Shown: piece by piece, positions 61,302-64,000 of the stretch
Position numbering within the stretch: the stretch's first letter is position 1
Layout: every line of letters begins with the position of its first letter
Assembly: GCA_003211515.1 (NCBI GenBank)
Contig: QCSN01000002.1
Location: forward strand, 52,375-116,374
Origin: Synechococcus sp. AG-670-F04
GTDB taxonomy: Bacteria; Cyanobacteriota; Cyanobacteriia; PCC-6307; Cyanobiaceae
Direction: 5' to 3'
Length of the DNA stretch: 64,000 bases
The notes under the pieces: model-generated
Database searches by the model: none
Seen by the model: only the letters and a program-made list of their open reading frames with translations
What the model was told of the DNA's origin: nothing
Made by a program: the position numbers and the translations under genes

Positions 61302-62139
61302 GAAATACAGTTGGTGCCAGGTTGAGTTTCGCGCTGAACCAGTCTCATCGCCGCCTTGATGTCTAGACGCAGTGGCGAACGCACGTTGATCATCAATTTT
61401 ACAATTTTCATTTCTCGTTTATTTAGCATATGTTGCACTGATTAGTTGTGTCTTGGGGCAGCTAGCTAGCTGTAGCCGTGATCGCCAAAATTGCTATGAA
61501 TTTTATTCCATCGAGTTGTACTCAAATTTCATTGCTCAACTTGCCTGGATGGTGAATACTCGGTTTTTTAAATTTTAACATCCGATTTTTCATTCCTATA
61601 AAGCAAAGTGAAATCTTCTGCTTTTAGCCTACGGCTTTGGTTAAGCCTGGTCCAGGCTTTTTGGGGTTTTAACCAAATGGTTCTGAGATGATTGGCGACC
61701 TATATGTTGGCGATTGATTCACTCTTTTCTTTTGTGAAAGTTTTCCTTTTTTGATTGTCTATGTGGATGCTGTGAGATTATGAATGGGGGTTTGGGTTTG
61801 TTGGTTGCTGACTACAGCTTTAAGAGGGACCTCTCTTCGTATTGAAGAGGTGAATATTGGACCATGAGGAAGTGCTGAATCATCAGCTCTGACGAAAAGT
61901 CTGCACTCTTCGAATGCTTAATGATGTTGACAATGAGAAGTTCTATTTTGGATGCCCTTGCCTCAGTCGCTGATTTGAATGTGGCGAATATTTCCTGTAG
62001 TTAACTGGACAATATTTGGCTTGGCATTTGTGTACATTCAAGGCATGATTGTAGTGTATCAAAGTATCGATTATGCAGTACTCGCGCTTTCTGTACATTC
62101 TTCGCGTTGGCTTCAGATTCCTGTGATTGAGATACACCC
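61302..62139. other. AT-rich gap with one terminator
   Basis: A plus-strand terminator-like stem AAGCCT/AGGCTT with TTTTT lies at 61643-61662. A 14-bp palindrome CAGCTAGCTAGCTG is at 61459-61472. The frame at 61979-62185 (MWRIFPVVNWTIFGLAFVYI) is hydrophobic but lacks a ribosome site. No secure gene. Confidence 0.4.
61643..61662 (+). terminator. short stem-loop with T-tract
   Basis: AAGCCT, loop GGTCC, AGGCTT and three further T. It would end a rightward transcript; none is identified upstream. Confidence 0.45.
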
Positions 62140-62168
62140 AAAAACCCCGTCATCGCTGAGGGGTGACG
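62137..62168 (-). terminator. stem-loop with T-tract after the frameshifted small gene
   Basis: On the minus strand CCGTCA, an 11-base loop, TGACGG, GG and five T. Located about 140 bp beyond the end of the frameshifted gene at 62303, whose transcript it probably ends. Confidence 0.55.
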
Positions 62169-62302
62169 GCATCAATTGGTGTTGAACGATTCGTTGATCG
62201 AACTTATACAACATTTGCGGTCTCCATTTCTCCCATTGCAGGAGTGAAACAAAACTCATTATTCAGAGTTGTTTCATTGCCACATTGTCCAGGACCAATT
62301 GG

Positions 62303-62490
62303 TTAGTTCAGCACAGGACCAAATAAATCAGACATCAATGGCAAGATTCCAACGATCTCACCGTCTTCTCGCATAAAGAGAAATCCAGAGCAGGATTCTG
62401 TTCCTAATTCATCCTGTGCTTCGAAAAAACTTATTTCTTACCTCTGCTCATAGAAGGGTCTCCAATAATTAGATCATCACCTCGGAACAT
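62303..62490 (-). pseudogene. small gene broken by a frameshift
   Basis: ATG 62490 opens MFRGDDLIIGDPSMSRGKK and stops at TAA 62433-62431. The coding signal continues immediately in another frame: SFFEAQDELGTESCSGFLFM, REDGEIVGILPLMSDLFGPV, LN, stop at 62303. The two halves make one about 62-residue acidic protein. The break lies at a TAAGTTTTTT run, a typical slippage place. Function unknown. Confidence 0.6.
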
Positions 62491-63123
62491 CAGATTGTCA
62501 CGCTCCTAGGCTTCTTTGCGGTAGGTCTCTGTCATCGGATCATTAAAGACTTGTTTATATGCCTCCTCTTTTTCATTGCTGTTGATTTGCTTATAATGAC
62601 CTTTCCTATTGCTTGGTAATTTAAGCCCCTGAGTAGTTTGATTTGACTGTTTAATTGCTTTAAATTCCTGTTGTGCTATCTGTTCTGAAAGCACCTTTTG
62701 AGGTTGGGTTGGGTGAGAATCCAAGGTGCAAGTTTGACGCTTTCCACAGGGGATTTGTTTTGGTGAAAAAGGCCATGATTGAAAATGGTGTGATTGTGTG
62801 TGGTGTGAGGTTGTTTTGTCCTCGACATCCACAAGATCTCAGCCCGTTTGGTGGCCTGTTCTATCCCTCTGTGGTGTGGAAGCAGCGGGTTGTTGGCGAG
62901 GATCTGGTGTGATGCAGCAGAGCGGCTGAGAACAGCGAATCCATGAGCCCCACGTCCCCAGAGTGGTGCGCTCGCGAGCACCTGTAACTGGCGCGTCTAC
63001 CCGATGCTCAGCGGCGGAAAACTGAGCAGAGATGGCAGGGCTCGAATCCTTGACGGTTGGGTTGCGAGCCCGAGAGGGTTCAAACAAGCCAGCTTCGTCG
63101 AAGCGATAAAGCCAACAGGCAAT
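62491..63123. other. region left of the tRNA fragment
   Basis: A minus-strand frame 62506-62832 and a plus-strand frame 62673-62912 overlap and are not called; only the last 45 residues of the first have some coding look. GCAGGGCTCGAATCC near 63032 resembles a tRNA T-arm, but no tRNA fold can be made around it. Confidence 0.35.
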
Positions 63124-63142
63124 AAAAAACCGCACCTTGCGG
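63124..63142 (-). terminator. terminator downstream of the tRNA 3' half
   Basis: On the minus strand CCGC, loop AAGGT, GCGG then six T (63129-63124). It lies about 40 bp beyond the tRNA 3' end, where the original tRNA transcript would stop. A second perfect hairpin GTCAGTT/AACTGAC is at 63155-63171. Confidence 0.6.
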
Positions 63143-63182
63143 AGCGGTATAAATGTCAGTTGGGAACTGACGTCTTCAGGCA

Positions 63183-63226
63183 TCGGGGAGACAGGATTTG
63201 AACCTGCGGCATCTTGCTCCCAAGCA
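63183..63226 (-). tRNA. partial tRNA-Pro 3' half (attachment-site remnant)
   Basis: Minus strand reads TTGGGAGCAAG, variable region ATGCC, T-arm GCAGGTTCAAATCCTGT and acceptor strand CTCCCCGA. The anticodon-loop TGGG and this T-arm fit proline tRNA. The 5' half (D-arm and acceptor start) is absent; sequence right of 63226 is unrelated. A 3' tRNA half next to an integrase gene is the usual trace of island integration. Whether the anticodon was UGG or GGG cannot be decided. Confidence 0.7.
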
Positions 63227-63379
63227 AAATTGTTTTTAAGTCGTTGACTGGAAGAAATCAGTCCTAGCCTTTGATGTGCCTTTGTTCTGATGCCATGCTG
63301 TGTCGAGAGGTGACACCAGATACTTGACGTTTTTGGCACGGTTTTGGCTCACTTTGGGTAGCAACATGCCTCTGTCGAT

Positions 63380-64000
63380 TTGCCTCGTCTTTCGGAGCAA
63401 GAGAGCTGGGTGAAGCCCTTTAGACGTCAGGTAAAAATCACTTGTGGCGATGGTTGGTATGTCCGCAACAACCGTGGACGGATGCGCCTCAACGTCCCAG
63501 GACACGGCCCCCTCTCGCTGAATTACGACTGGTCCGAACGGGGTGCAACTCAAGCCCTCCCGTCTATTCAGCAGCTATTCAAACGTTGGGACAGTGGTCG
63601 CATCACCCTCGCTTCTGCGGCGATATCCACCGACACCAGCAGCAGTCATCAGAAGCTGGATTCATATCGGTTGATTGATAAGTATCGGCCGTTTGTACCC
63701 AACGCTGGTGACACCACCTGGAAGTCCTTTTATCTGCCAGTACTCCGCAACTGCGCCAGGGCTTTTGATGGCAAACCACCAGTGGATGGTGAAGCGTTGG
63801 CGATGGTCTGCCTTGCGCAATGGGAACGAGGTTCACGGATGCGTCAGACCTCCCGTCAGAAGCTTTACGGCTTTCTGAATTGGGCTGTGAGAAGGGGCTA
63901 CCTCAAGAGCATTTATCTCCCTCCTGCAACGCTTCCAGAAACGTTGAAACCAAAGCGGATTGGATACCCGCTTAGTGATGCCCAGATCCTCCAGCTTCTC
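63380..64000 (+). CDS. tyrosine recombinase (phage-type integrase), 5' part, runs off the window
   Basis: Open from TTG 63380 (or GTG 63410) to the window end without stop. Reads VKPFRRQVKITCGDGWYVRN, PLSLNYDWSERGATQALPSI, SSSHQKLDSYRLIDKYRPFV, GDTTWKSFYLPVLRNCARAF, and RQTSRQKLYGFLNWAVRRGY, which is the arm-binding and core-binding (SAM-like) part of marine cyanobacterial island integrases. The catalytic R-H-R-Y domain would lie beyond 64000. Its position about 150 bp from a tRNA-Pro 3' half, pointing away, fits an integrated genomic island extending right. Confidence 0.82.
   Translation, partial: MPRLSEQESWVKPFRRQVKITCGDGWYVRNNRGRMRLNVPGHGPLSLNYDWSERGATQALPSIQQLFKRWDSGRITLASAAISTDTSSSHQKLDSYRLIDKYRPFVPNAGDTTWKSFYLPVLRNCARAFDGKPPVDGEALAMVCLAQWERGSRMRQTSRQKLYGFLNWAVRRGYLKSIYLPPATLPETLKPKRIGYPLSDAQILQLL

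Noticed and set aside
61459..61472. Perfect palindrome CAGCTAGCTAGCTG
   Set aside because: Isolated, no gene start nearby, and simple-sequence in nature; probably chance.
62506..62832. Minus-strand 108-codon ORF next to the frameshifted gene
   Set aside because: The first half is low-quality shadow of the opposite frame; only the last part has weak coding character.
63000..63110. tRNA-like phrases such as GCAGGGCTCGAATCC and AGGGTTCAAACAA
   Set aside because: No D-arm, anticodon stem or acceptor pairing can be assembled around them in either direction.

Overview
The window reads as chromosome of a marine picocyanobacterium, most likely a Synechococcus of the marine 5.1 type. The support is a glucosylglycerol-phosphate phosphatase (StpA), a high-light-inducible protein, a cyAbrB regulator, a bacterial-metallothionein remnant, small cyanobacterial families (DUF2811, DUF3721, DUF1651, DUF2389, DUF2834), an arsenosugar-type radical SAM enzyme and a Rieske/PaO-like oxygenase. 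The many small metal-related and secreted proteins would fit a coastal strain, but that is inference.

Left part (about 0-24 kb): dense, GC-rich core genes. In order: an OmpR-type response regulator, a GMC oxidoreductase, DUF2811, CbiX chelatase divergent from an FAD oxidase, a SulP anion transporter, a four-gene polar amino-acid ABC importer (7.6-11.3 kb), two coupled small genes, an AEC permease, AlkB divergent from an SGNH hydrolase, a half-length DUF819 protein, and a long leftward run from 23 kb to 15.6 kb. That run holds an unrecognised 504-aa protein, an APH-type kinase, a DOMON-like protein, a lytic transglycosylase, a conserved hypothetical and metY-metA. A glutathione transferase and a membrane-anchored beta-repeat protein point right.

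Middle part (24-49 kb): core genes mixed with looser, AT-richer stretches. Notable are a short RTX protein with a damaged metzincin zinc motif, a PaO-like oxygenase, a pentapeptide-repeat gene broken by an in-frame stop, stpA, arsS with a foldable leader, tandem DUF3721 proteins, Fur divergent from a NarL-like regulator, a metallophosphoesterase, a 722-residue secreted-type repeat protein, a YkuD-like lipoprotein followed by a pentanucleotide array, a PiT-like transporter and a histone-deacetylase-family enzyme.

Right part (49-64 kb): AT-rich and loosely packed, with short secreted or membrane proteins, a LuxR HTH-only protein, cyAbrB, a secreted cupin and an Hli protein. Its most striking content is non-coding: a 266-bp element present twice, 1146 bp apart and about 93% identical by eye. 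Each copy carries a 15-bp long-range stem, an internal hairpin and a rho-independent terminator, and looks like a duplicated structured RNA gene. Several small genes here are decayed: a metallothionein with stops between its start and its cysteine core, and a frameshifted small gene. At the right edge the 3' half of a proline tRNA lies on the minus strand, followed by a tyrosine-recombinase gene that runs off the window. That is the signature of a genomic-island boundary, with the island continuing to the right.

Recurring oddities are short tandem repeats of different unit lengths (5, 6, 8 and 16 bp), mostly just beyond gene ends, and several sub-60-residue single-helix membrane proteins that standard gene calling would miss. 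All functional calls come from reading motifs by eye; no database search was run.
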